Program-made: the position numbers and the translations under genes
In this document: positions 44,975-56,276 of the stretch, piece after piece
How the letters are laid out: each line of letters starts with the position of its first letter
Numbering within the stretch: the first letter of the stretch is position 1
Notes under the pieces: model-generated
What the model was told of the DNA's origin: nothing
What the model saw: the letters and a program-made list of their open reading frames with translations, nothing else
Databases searched by the model: none
Assembly (NCBI GenBank): GCA_963969595.1
Contig: OZ018409.1
Span: forward strand, 2,420,501-2,484,500
Direction: 5' to 3'
From: Neckera pumila
Lineage: Eukaryota; Streptophyta; Bryopsida; Hypnales; Neckeraceae
DNA: 64,000 bases

Positions 44975-46699
44975 AACTAAGAATTCTATGGTCAAAAAAG
45001 GATTGGCGCAAAATGTTTAGTATGAGCCTAGTGTTAGAACATGTATTATTTAAAAAAAGTATTAATGCTCTGATTGCTTTCATCATTAAATCTGGTGGGG
45101 ATTTTTAGAAAGCCATTGACACTGCAATTTCAATCAATCATAGAAATTTTCTATTGCCAAGATAGATATTGTATTTTTGTGAAGTTTTGAAGTCAAAGCT
45201 TTAAAATATATCAATTTGAAGAAACATCTATAAATATTTCTAAATAATTGAATCTACTAATACTTTGTACTCTTGCATCTAACATTGCCTCCTTTGATGC
45301 ATACGAATTTCAAAGAGATTATAGATTTGTCTTATATTTTTCAAATCCCCCAAGATTGGGTCTTTAGAGGTTAAATACTACCATAAAGATAATGGATTTT
45401 AAGATGATTCATTTATAGAAAATTACTTAGTTTTTTTCCAATGCTAAGAAGTCAAGTTGATTGCATACAATTAGTAAATTTCAAATTCACAATGCTAATT
45501 GGTCATTACATTATTTATAATTTAAGTCATTTGGTTACTTAATAGACACGTTATATCATACAAATTTCAAAAGGGTATTTTATTTCTCATAATTATCCCA
45601 TGTCTTACCATTTGTTTAATTTTGAATATCAATAATTAGGCAAACCGTAGTCAATGGTAGCAAATTGGAATATTTAGAATTTAGTGGAAAAAATATAAAA
45701 GGCTCAGAAAAAAGAAAAGAAAGGAAATTACATAAAGGGAGAAACAAAGAGAGTAATTAGAGTTACAATTACTTCCTGTTTAGGCGGTACACAAAAAACA
45801 AAAAAATTAACAAAGATGGAGCAAGTCAAGTATTATGACAAAATCACTATCATTATAAAGGAGGACAAAACCATGGTGTCATCAACATTAGAGGTATGTG
45901 CTTAACTTTGCCTTTGGTTATTTAATTTTTTTGAAGAAAAGAATAGGAATTAGAATTAGAAGTTAAACAATTAAGTTAACCTTTTAGAAGTTTGTTGAAA
46001 TCCAATTTTGAAGTTAGAATTGAGTAGTTAATCTTGAAAGGTTTCCAAAAATACATTAAAATAGAAAATAGATAAAAAGGATGAAGGTATTAGTGGATTA
46101 TGAAGTTTAGTAGTAAAAGAATTTAGTTTTGGATGAAAAGTAGTAAAGATCTTTCAAGAGAAGTCAAAAAGCAAGGTTAAAATCTAGATTAAAGTCAACA
46201 GTCAAAACTTGCAAAAGAACGTCAATTTAGAATTGTAGGTCAGTTGAAAATAGTGGATGAAATTTAAGAATGCCAATTAGCAGTCAAACTTCATCCACTT
46301 GTAACTTTAGATAGGAACGTTCAAACTTTAAGTGTACTAGCATTTTAGAATGTTAATTTTATAATTTATAAATTAAAAATAATAAGTCAAAAATAAAAGT
46401 CCAAAGTAGTGTTGATTAAGTAGATGGTCAAAAAGAATCTTTTTAAGACAATTATGGGAATAGTTGAAAGTCAAAATCATTTATAAAAAAAATTTTAAAT
46501 TTTAAAAATGATATGGAATGAAGTTTAATATCACATAAGTTTAGATTTGGATAAAGTAGTAATCATCTGTTTAATTCAAAGTGAAATTGAAATTGCAGAA
46601 ACTAATATTAATTTTAAACTGAACCCAAAATCAAAAGTAAATTTGAATCAACGGGTTAATAGAAATTGATGGATGAAGTGTTTAAGTCAGCATAGAGGT
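44975..46699. other. AT-rich intergenic
   Basis: A solo family A right end (TCTTTAGAGGTTAA) lies at 45361-45374. Otherwise nothing supported. Confidence 0.4.
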
Positions 46700-47720
46700 A
46701 GAAAATTAATTTTTAAATTTTTGAATTAAAAAAATAATTCAAAAATCAATAACTTTCACACTATAGGTTCAAACTTTGTTTTATTTATACAAATAGAAAG
46801 TTTTATGCACAAAGAAGTGCAAGTTCTTTGTTTCATGGTGTTAGTTTTTTTTTCAAATTAAAATAGTTTCCTAATTCATAAATAAAAACTTCGAAATTCA
46901 ACAACCTTTACACTATAGGTCGAAACTCCATGAAATATAGTCCTTGCATCCTTCCTTGTGAAGAGCTTTTCAATGGTACCAAGAACACAATAAGTAGACT
47001 CACAATTTTTTAGATTTCAATGTATCAAACAAGACAATAAAACAAAACAAAACAAACAACCTCATTTAAGATTTAACACTAGTGTGCCATGTGGAATTGC
47101 CATAGTCAAAATAAAAATAAAACAAATTTTTTCTTTTTTAAACTCATGAAAACCTCAAAACTTCATAACTTTCCCACGGTATGTACAAATGCCACAAAAC
47201 AAAGTCTATGGACCCCTCCTTGTTGAGAACCTTCAACGACACTAAGAACACAAATGGAAAATGCACAGTTTTGGAGATCTCACCATAATAAACAAAACAA
47301 ACAACCTAACTTAAGATATGTACTAGTATGCCATATGTCATTGTCATAGTCAAAATAAATATAAAAATATTATTTTCTAATTTTCTAATTCAATAAAAAC
47401 TTTGAATTTCAATAACTTTCACACCGTAAGTCAGAACGCCATGAAACAAAGCCTTTGCACCCATCCTTGCGGAGTGCTTTTTTGATAATATCAAGAATGC
47501 GACTCGGGTACTCATGGTCCAAGAAATCTAAATGTAACAAACAAAAGATACAAATAGCTTGTTTTAAAGTATTGATAGTGCCTTTTAGTAAAAAAAAATA
47601 AGAAATTCAATAACTTTCATACCATAGTGTAAGAGGTTGCATTCTTTGTACAAATAAAAAGCTTTATGCACAAAGGAATGCAAAGGCTTTGTTTTGTGGT
47701 GTTTGAACATGCAAAGTAAA
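46700..47720. repeat. Family E tandem array
   Basis: About four diverged units of 200-240 bp each carry a CAATAACTTTCACACCGTA-like block, a CCACAAAACAAAGTC-like block, CACCCCTCCTTG-like and AACAAACAAAACAAAC-like blocks. Non-coding. Confidence 0.65.
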
Positions 47721-48072
47721 ACTTAGAGATTTTTCATAATCCTCTACATGTTAACATTTATACATTTACAAGGAATGAAGTATATGTATATGCCATCTCT
47801 AGCATACTCTACATACAATGTATAATACTACAAAAAACAAGCACAAGCTTCATCAAACCGCATATTAGTTCCTCAAAATTGTGAAGTGTTTTTCTACTTC
47901 AAAACTCCTACAAAAGCCAATATAATAATTTATAATTCATGAACCAAATCCTAAAAACAAAAACAAATTTCATACTTCAATTATACAAAATCTCTTCCTT
48001 GTACCACCCTCAAATCCACAATTACAAGGACAGAGAAAACAAACACAAAAACAAACACAAACAAATTTCATC
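47721..48072. other. AT-rich intergenic
   Basis: Includes an ACAAACACAAA-rich stretch at 48030-48065. No gene. Confidence 0.4.
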
Positions 48073-49017
48073 TTAATCCCTAAAGAACCAATAAACGTTT
48101 TTTGGCTATACAGAAATTTTGGATAGGTACGTGTGACTTGAGATTTCCATATTTAGGGCCCAAATTTTAACAAAAGGTGGGGATAAAGAATATCTCTCAT
48201 ATGCACTAAATTTCATGACATTTGAAAATACAAGTAAAAAATTATTGCATGATATGTAGTTTGTTTTCCAATGTGGTCAGTCCAAGCAAATAAGAAAAGT
48301 CACTTTTTTCAAAAAAATAAATTGAAATTGGTTTCTAGAATTATATATACATGGAAAGCTTTGAATCATTCCATTTCAATGAGTCAATTCCAATGTGTCA
48401 AAAGTTATCGCAGGATTTTTGTTTTTGGGCAGTTATAGATTCTCTACTCTAAAACTAACTTTGAAGTTTGAAGTCCTTTATCTTACTCAATTTTCAATAT
48501 TTTTTGAAAAAATTAAAATCATAGGATTAAATTATTTATTTCAACATATCAACCATTGGATTTGGCATTTATCAACTCCATAATTAAATTCTTAATAATT
48601 TAGTATTTTGAATCATTCTCTATTACTGTCTATTTACTATTTTTTTTCTTTATATTGGACAATTCCAAATGAAGTGAAAATTTTTAAGTATGTAGCCAAC
48701 TTGTCTAGGAAAAAGAATCCAAAGAAGCACCATCATTTTTGACATTTTTCATCAAAAAGTGAGCTTGTGAAGTGCAGCTGCCCAATTTTTTTGCAGGACC
48801 CAAAAAATGATTTTAGTGAATTTGAATGCTTATATCTTGCAATCCATGCGGTAGAAGTTTCTGAAATTTTTCCACATGTTCTCAAGTCAGCATAATATAA
48901 GATCCTATGGTTACATGTGTCAAAAAAGTTCTTTTTCAAAAATTGGGTACTTGTATTAAAAATGGCAATTTTTGAACATTTCCATTGAAAATATAGTCAT
49001 AGGCCTTTAGGGGTTAA
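48073..49017 (-). mobile_element. Family A TTAA element, copy A7 (inverted)
   Basis: 945 bp with TTAATCCCTAAAGAACC at one end and GGCCTTTAGGGGTTAA at the other. Reverse complement of the A2/A6 type. Both ends are TTAA. Confidence 0.8.
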
Positions 49018-49923
49018 CCGTTAAAGAACCAAGGCCTTTTTTCTGTCAAAATACTCTCAAAACTGTCAACTCTAAAGCAAAGAGTAAAAAGATTTGAAAT
49101 TTTTTTTTGCATATCTATCCATAGAATCTTATACCTAACTAGTATGACAATGAGTATCAAAAATTTCAGAATTTTTGACCGCAGATATTGCAAGATATCT
49201 GCAATTAAAGTGAAGAAAACAAATTTATCAGAACATTGTAGGACTAGATATTTTGACTTTGAACATTTTTAACTTAAAATTTTTGCATTACAGAGTTCTG
49301 AGCTTTAAATCTTTATAGTGGAGAATTGAGTTGAGAGTCTAGGAGAAAACAAAATCCAAAAAAAAATTATTTTTCATTATTAAAAAAAATTATTAAATAG
49401 AAGTAGGTACAAGATAGAAGGATAATCTAAAATATGAATATCTTTTAGATGGAATTAAAATGCACTAATTCCAATGGTGAGATTATTCTAACAAGAAAAC
49501 TAAACCATGTAGATTTTTTTTTTTAAATTGCAAAAATTGCCTTCCAAAATGCATCCTACAAGTTATTTTTTTCAAGAAGATGCTCTAATTGCCCAAAAAA
49601 CAAGAATGTCCATAACTTTTTTATAAAAAATCCAAATGATGAGTCAAATAGATAAAAATATAATCTATAAGGAAAAAAATTAAGAAAAAAAATTAAATTT
49701 TTTTCAAATTTTTTTTGTTGCCTCTCTCCCTTGTTTTGAGCTTATTTGGGCATAACTTTTGTTTCCGGGCACTGATTGAAAAAAAATTATATTCCCACAA
49801 AGCTTATCAGTTTTTTATATCTTCAAAAAAAGTTTCTAAAAATCACAAAAAAAATTCAGCCCGTAGGTATCTGTCTAAAATCCCATTTTTTCCCCGAAGG
49901 GACAATGGTCCTTTAGGGGTTAA
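49014..49923 (+). mobile_element. Family A TTAA element, copy A8
   Basis: About 910 bp from TTAACCGTTAAAGAACC to GGTCCTTTAGGGGTTAA, abutting A7 and apparently sharing a single TTAA with it. Belongs to the A4 subgroup. Confidence 0.75.
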
Positions 49924-51110
49924 AAGTGAATTCCTGATTTTTCAAAAAAATTTGGTGTAGCAAAAATATTCTTTCTATTTTTAATATCTATGAGTCACAT
50001 TTGTCAACTTTTATTGACTTTGTCCGCTTTGGATAGAGACTATAGCATTGACTCCTTGGTTTCTAAATTAGACTTTCCAAATCCTATCTACAGTTTCATT
50101 TGCATTGCACAACATCGTTAAGGTTTGGTTGGAGTGGACATAGCCTCAGCGTCACAACATTCTTGCTAAATATTCGGCAAGAAATGCTGACCTTATCCAC
50201 TAAAGTATGGTAGTATATACTTCAATTTATGGCCCCTCTACATCAAAAACCGGTAGACCAAAAATACACCATGTTGGCTTCAAAATTAGACTCCACAAGA
50301 CCTTTTAAGATTTAAAGGAGGTGTACAACTGAAGCATTACAAATACAAAGAAACAAAAACTAAAGTATGAGGTCCATAAAGCTCTCAAGCTCTAGAATTG
50401 CCCACCTCCTTTGTATTCTATTTGTACATGTTGCTTTTTAATTGTACAAGCAATGTACAAAGAGTTTACATTTCAGGAGGTGGGCGATTCTAGAGCCCAT
50501 TGCATTTCAACTTTAAAAATTCTACAAAGCTCCAAAAAATATGAAGTTAGATGCCAATTCCATTTGTTTTTTCAAGGAAATTTTTTCTGAAAAATATTTC
50601 AAGAAGATTCCCCAAATTCAGTTTCATTTCTTAAATGGGTCCTTCATGGACCTCGTACCTTATCATCCTCACTGCAGCCTCAGATAAGGAAAGTGGCAAT
50701 CCCTCACAGTAATTTGGAATGAAAGGAGCCCTTCTCCTGATCTCATCCATGCCAACAACGCTCTTCCTTCCCACGCACACAACTGTTGTGTTTCAATCCC
50801 GCAATCCCACAGACAGATTTCTCACCGCATTTTGCTGGATCATCACGCAATTGAGCTCACACGGAGACTTTCAAATTAAGTTACCTTTTCTTCATCTCCA
50901 GATTTGCACTGCAAGATATCAATATGCTTCCATAGTTGGGGATTTCAATGAATGTGTGAGTCTGGAGAGATTGGTGTGAAGGTTGCAAGCGCAGGGCTCT
51001 ACTTGTTGCTGCATTCTGCAACTTGGATCGGAGTAAAACCGAAATTTTGGGCTGGCGTGAAGCCGGAATTCTGGGTTGTTCAAGGGCAACCCATTTGAAG
51101 CGTAGCGGAG
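49924..51110. other. Intergenic and upstream region of the DUF1997 gene
   Basis: Contains the hairpin at 50389-50496 and, from about 50690, a GC-richer stretch that probably holds the promoter and leader of the next gene. Confidence 0.4.
50389..50496. repeat. Foldback with 22-bp arms, miRNA-precursor-like
   Basis: The arm 50389-50410 pairs with 50475-50496 at 21 of 22 positions (CTCTAGAATTGCCCACCTCC against its complement). A second, inner pairing TTGTACATGTTGC / GCAATGTACAA follows. Confidence 0.75.
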
Positions 51111-53894
51111 ATGGCGATGGCGGCGATGCGCGTGCCTGCTGTGAGTGACTGTGCTGCGGCTGCGACTGCGGCTCTTGCCTCCACCTCCGCAACGTCCACA
51201 CTGCCTTGCCGAATTCATGTATGTGGTGAAGACTTTTCTGAATTTTCTTAATTTGTGAGAGATTTTGACTTTGATTCTTGCGCTACGCAATTGTTGAGCT
51301 ATGGTGGCCGTGAATGTTAAGGCACCGAGGAAGTAATGTTTAACGAATGTTTTGTTGAAGCAGTTGAAGGATGGTTGGTTGCAGAAATTGGATTTTCGAA
51401 TGTTGGACTGGGTGCCAGACTGGATTTGATTAGGGTTTTAGTGCTATTGGTGTAGAGAGATAGCAAGGGATCTCCGAAATTCTTCGATCATGCCGAAGAA
51501 CCGTCGTTTATTTTTTTCCGTTTACAATCGAATTGTTTGCAAGTCATCAAAACAGCAATCCGCGATTAAATTTGACTCATCAATCGTAAGTTAGGTCACG
51601 TGCGCACAGGCATGGCGTTAGATTACATGTGTGACCCTGACATTTAGCTGGAGATATTCAACAGCAAATTCCTGAAATTCCTGTAATCGTCATGACTGAT
51701 TTATCCCATGCACGCTACTTGCAGGCATCTCCCAGGGCCACAAGCGACACATTGTGCCGGGATTGGTCATCAGTAGCTGTCCTTTCCTCTGTAGTGAATC
51801 CTGCCAGACACAAGAAAAGGTAACAACAACAAACTCTAATTCCTGGGTACAACTAATTTTTTGGTTCATTAAACTTTTGTGCTTGTGTTTGGCCGATAGT
51901 TGGAAAGCCAGCAACTGAATTTGAGAAACCATTAAATATTTGCGCAGGAGGAATTCGACTTCGAAGCAAGAATGTTGGCAGCACCCACCTGCAACGGTGG
52001 TGATGGCGGCAAACAGGAAGGCCAACTTAAGCGTCAAGAAGCGAGAAACCGTCCCCCTTGTAACCTTGACGGACTCTTCCGGAATGCCTCATCACTTGAG
52101 CTCTTTCCTTCAGCAGCCTGCCGGCACGCAGTCCATGCTGAATACCAAAGCCTTGCAGCGGTATGAGTATGTGGGAGACGACGTTTACCGGTGCTACTTG
52201 CCCAAAGTGGCCCTGCTCAACTTTGAGGTGGCCCCTGTCGTCGACCTCTTGGTGACTGCCAGTGATGTGGATTGCCGAGTGGAGATGCGGCAGTGCATGG
52301 TGAGTAGTGCGATTAAATTTTAACGTGCTCCTCCATTACCTTCACGTTCGGTCTAAAAATCTAATGTAAAGTCTCCATTGACCAAACAGTGAAGAAGAGG
52401 TTCCATTCACCATACAAGTGAACTTTGATTTGTGCGAAGTGTGAAAGTACTTAATCTATTGACGTTGAGCTTATTGCTGTTGATTTTTCGCTTAATGCAA
52501 AAAAATATGCAAAGTTTTAGATGGCGCAAGTTTCTAGATTGTTGTAGGAAAAGGCTCAAAGTTCACCTGTATGGCGAATGGAAACTCTACATTGTCTAGT
52601 GCAGGCTTGGTACGAAGTTCGCGGTTAACTTTCTTCCGTGTTTTGTGCAGTTTTCAGGGTCTAAAGCTGTGGAAGACCAGAATGAACGTTTTGCAGGTAT
52701 ATTATACCAGGCATGCGTGGTCGAGAAAGAAAAATCCCAATTGAATTCAAATGTGAATGTCGTCGAGGTCCCATATCATTGAGATTTATCCCGTAGGCTA
52801 GAGTCTCTTGCTGATGTGCTTGTGGAGTTGCAATCTGCAATCTGATAGAATTTGTTCTTGTGTGTAGCCAGCTTGAAGAATCACCTGACATGGCATGACA
52901 CCCCTGAAGGAGATCAATTTCTACACTTGGAAACCGAGCTCTTTGTCCAATTGGAGGTACTGTGCCTTGGTCTTCATACGATATTATATCTTAATTGCGG
53001 TTGATCTTCATAACCTATAATTTCCTTCTTGTTGGAGAAGCTGAATCCATCTCATTTGAATTACGAAATGCAGCACCTGTGCTGGAATTATTGGAGAGTT
53101 TGCACTATGCACCATGCATTTGAAATTATCATTTAGTAACGTCACTAAATAAAACAAAATGTTAATGATGAGAGCCAGAACTTCTTCTCATCTGCCGCTG
53201 CAGATTAGAGAGAGATTGTTTATTCAAGGCAAGTCTTGTGGTAAAATTGAGCTTTTGCTAACCATGCCCAAGCTCTGATGACTATGTTAATGCAAATCTC
53301 TAACAAGTGGATACAATCGTGGTGGCAGGTGTACACTGTTCCATTCACGATGTTACCTCTTTCTGCAGTGGAAGTTCCCGGAAACATGTAAGTTTTTATC
53401 CAGTACTATATGTGTAGAGCTATGTATTCACACACTAATAATTCCGTTTCATATACTTACATGAACTCTCCATAATTATGTCGTACCCTAAATACAATGT
53501 AAAGAACTGCAGGTCATGGGTGCTCTTCATTGTCATTTAATTTAAGCACTTTTGATTGCCTAAATGTAATTAACCCAATTTGATCAGAAGCACATCTAGA
53601 TTTGTGTTTCAATACTCTACAATCCTCAATGGACTAACCAAAAGGTTGAGTTTGAAGTGCTGATGAGTAGCCTGTTGTGCATTATTTTTTGGACGCAGGA
53701 TCATGCAAGCAATGCTGGACCGATTGATTCCGTTGTTCCTGGATTACCTATTCGTGGACTACAAGAGGTGGGTGGAAGAGGAGGCGCTGGGCGTGGGGGT
53801 CAACACCATACCAATCACACGTGCCTTGGGGACAGCTTCAGATAACTCGGATTCTGTAAAGTCGGATTGCCATTCCTTGGAGATTTCGTCATGA
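51111..53894 (+). CDS. DUF1997 family protein, probably plastid-targeted
   Basis: Seven predicted exons (51111-51218, 51725-51819, 51948-52299, 52651-52696, 52868-52956, 53329-53387, 53699-53894) give 314 aa with consistent phases. Residues 1 to about 65 are Ala/Ser/Thr/Arg-rich with few acids, a likely chloroplast transit peptide. The body reads as DUF1997: LQRYEYVGDDVYRCYLPKVA, FEVAPVVDLLVTAS, a central LHLETELFVQLEVYTVPFTM, and the C-terminal MLDRLIPLFLDYLFVDYKRW. The family is shared by cyanobacteria and plants; its biochemical function is unknown to me. The tail after KRWVEEE is Ser-rich and probably disordered. A downstream ATG in exon 3 exists, but the transit-like exon 1 favours 51111. 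Confidence 0.85.
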
Positions 53895-54212
53895 ATTAGG
53901 TAGAGGAGCCTCCGGAGAAGTCGGAGTTCGTTTGAAGTGATGCTGATATCATGATAGAGTTTAGAATTCTAGAAAATTAATGCAGAATTATTGCAGTGTA
54001 GTGTTCCAGTCTTCACGCATTAGTTCTCCATGGTAAATTCTTCAGGTGTAATTTGGGTTTAGCTACAAGCTCTAGCTAGCCAACTAGCGCGAGCAAGCTG
54101 CAGCATTGTACCAGGTACGAGTGATGGTACATGGGATATATCGGTGAAGGGATCGGTGTTGATCCGACCCTAGTTTAGCAATAGGAGTGTTCAGCGAATT
54201 AGTTGAGGTTAG
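53895..54212 (+). other. 3' flank of the DUF1997 gene
   Basis: Probable 3' UTR and spacer. Confidence 0.4.
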
Positions 54213-55430
54213 AATGCCATTTTAAATGCAGTTTTGATGGTGCTGAGGGTAATCTATTGACACTTGTGGACTATGGAAACAACAGACTTCAAAAATTCAA
54301 AAGAATTCAGTCTTCACTCTAAAAAACATGGTTCAACTCCCATTCCTTCTCGTTTTCATTTGCAGTCGCTCGAAACATGATTCCTTCCAACCATCAATCA
54401 GAGTGGCAGGTTCGTGTTTACATCACTTCAATGATGGCAAGGACGTCGGTGATCATTACATTAGCTTGCATTACCTCCGCAGGAACCCAAACCTGACCTC
54501 GCAAATATAATTTCCAGAGAAACATCAAGCATGAATTACAACTCAGATGATCATCTTAAGTTACCTAAACAGAAACCCTAACTCAAACTCGCAAATTGAT
54601 TCGCAGAAAACCATCAACCATAGCACTCAAGGATTTCAAACAGAGATTGAAACACACTGACCTGAAGCAAAAGAAATGTCTACCCGTCAGAACGCTCTCC
54701 GTCCATCAACCTCCTAAGCAGAGCCCAGGCGGGACGTTCATCTGGCAAGCCCAGTTGCGAACTCCAGGGAGCTCGCAATCAGGTGCGGCAATCACGCTCA
54801 GAACGGAGAGCCCTGAATCATCGTCCGGGATGAAGGTCTTGTCTATGTTAGAGAACACAGATCAGATGTACGCACTATAGAACAGATCCTGTTCAAGTAT
54901 AATCGTGACAGTCCTACGACCACCCAAGACTCATATCCCTTCTTGGAATCACCTGCGCAATCCGTATGGTGCAATACGTCCGGCCATCACCACCCGCACC
55001 AGCTAAAATTCTTCTTCCTTCCCTTTCTGTCCGAGCATGGAGTTAGCATTACGTGGTTTCAAGCAAATACAGTATTGTGGCCACAATAGGTGAGTGAGAT
55101 GCCATTTTGGATGCAGTTTTGATGATGCTAAGGGTAATGGATTGTCTCGTTTTCATTTGCAGTTGCTAAAAACATGATTCGCAGTTTCTTGAGTTCTAGG
55201 ATGACGATTTATTGATAGGAACGATGTTAATTGCTTATTTGAACACAATCATTGTGGCCAATCTATTCCATAATTGAAGCTATCCCTACCTAATTCGGAG
55301 ATTCAGGTATGTGCTCATTCCCCTATGGATCAATTTCTTCCAACCATCAATCAGGGTGACATTTCCTGTTTCCATCACTTCAACCCCAGCAACGATGTCA
55401 GCAAGGGCATCGGTGATTATGACAGTGCAT
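54213..55430. repeat. Imperfect duplication, 54213-54480 and 55097-55430
   Basis: Both segments have GCCATTTT, ATGCAGTTTTGATG, CTCGTTTTCATTTGCAGT, AACATGATTC, TTCCAACCATCAATCAG and CATCACTTCAA in order. On the minus strand the shared part reads as related peptides (ITDVLAIIEVM / ITDALADIVAGVEVMETGN), so the unit was probably coding. Confidence 0.7.
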
Positions 55431-55940
55431 TACAACAACAGCCAAAAAAAATCTTGATTATCAGCTTCAGTTGTACATCTTCAAAACAGACTCGTGCACT
55501 AGATCATCTCCTTCCTGTTTTAGGGTTTGTGAATGTTCCAGCCGAGTTGGTTTCGCTTAAACGCACGCCTTGACGCAGAGACCTTGAATCTGAGGGGTGA
55601 TCTGATTCAAATACTGAATGGACGAGTAGTCCAGGACCTGACCATTAGAGCAAGTGATGCGCAGCAATCCGCTGACGGAGGAGGGATTGCAGCCCAGGTG
55701 CTGATCCCCGGAGCACTTCCAGAAGCGACTGGGGACGCATGTCAGGTACTGACACCAGGAGCAGCCACCGTCGATGTTCTTCCCTGCACCACAACCGTTT
55801 CTTACACTGAGAATTTCAACTTCATCCCCTTTTTAACGGTTGCTAAAATGAGATCCAGAGCAGCGTCCAGTGTTCCAAGAGATGTTGAGCCAAACGAGCC
55901 GATATCCATGGTTCTCTATATTGATGTCTTTTTTCCTTAG
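54700..55940 (-). pseudogene. Decayed minus-strand coding pieces, HU-like and Cys-rich
   Basis: From 55915 down, an ATG frame reads DAALDLILATVKKG and then must shift by one base at about 55835 to continue as DEVEILSVRNGCGAG into a Cys-rich stretch with nine Cys in 77 residues (CSWCQYLTC, RFWKCSGDQHLGC, GLCVKAC), stopping at 55557. Further along, 55435-55310 reads IITDALADIVAGVEVMETGN then VTLIDGWKKLIHRG. 54870-54718 reads DDDSGLSVLSVIAAPDCELP and VRNWACQMN before a stop. The helix-plus-KKGDEVEI pattern faintly resembles the start of HU/IHF-like DNA-binding proteins, but this is weak. Frameshifts and missing starts suggest pseudogenes; unrecognised introns are an alternative. Confidence 0.35.
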
Positions 55941-56276
55941 TATGTTTTGACTATTTAATACTCCGTATGTAGAGTAACTACAACTAGTTGAGATTGTCTG
56001 CTAGACCAGCTACGTACACAATAGCCGAAATTCTAAAGTAACTACAACTAATTGAGACTTGTTTGCTAAACCCAACCCTAAAGATTCCTGCTTAAAATAC
56101 ACAGCTTCTCGTTCTCATGAATAATTTATCCATACAACGACCTAAAACTGGCATGCTAACTGAGAGAGTCTGGAATCCCATCTGGACTCCCAACAAGACC
56201 CACACAAACTTAAAAGAGCTTCATAATAGGAACCAAGCTGAAAAGCTTATTTGGAAGATTGTAGGTGTCGTTACCT

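Noticed and set aside
55533..55940. 135-codon plus-strand frame
   Set aside because: Plus-strand translation has no recognisable character, whereas the minus strand gives Cys-patterned, protein-like sequence.
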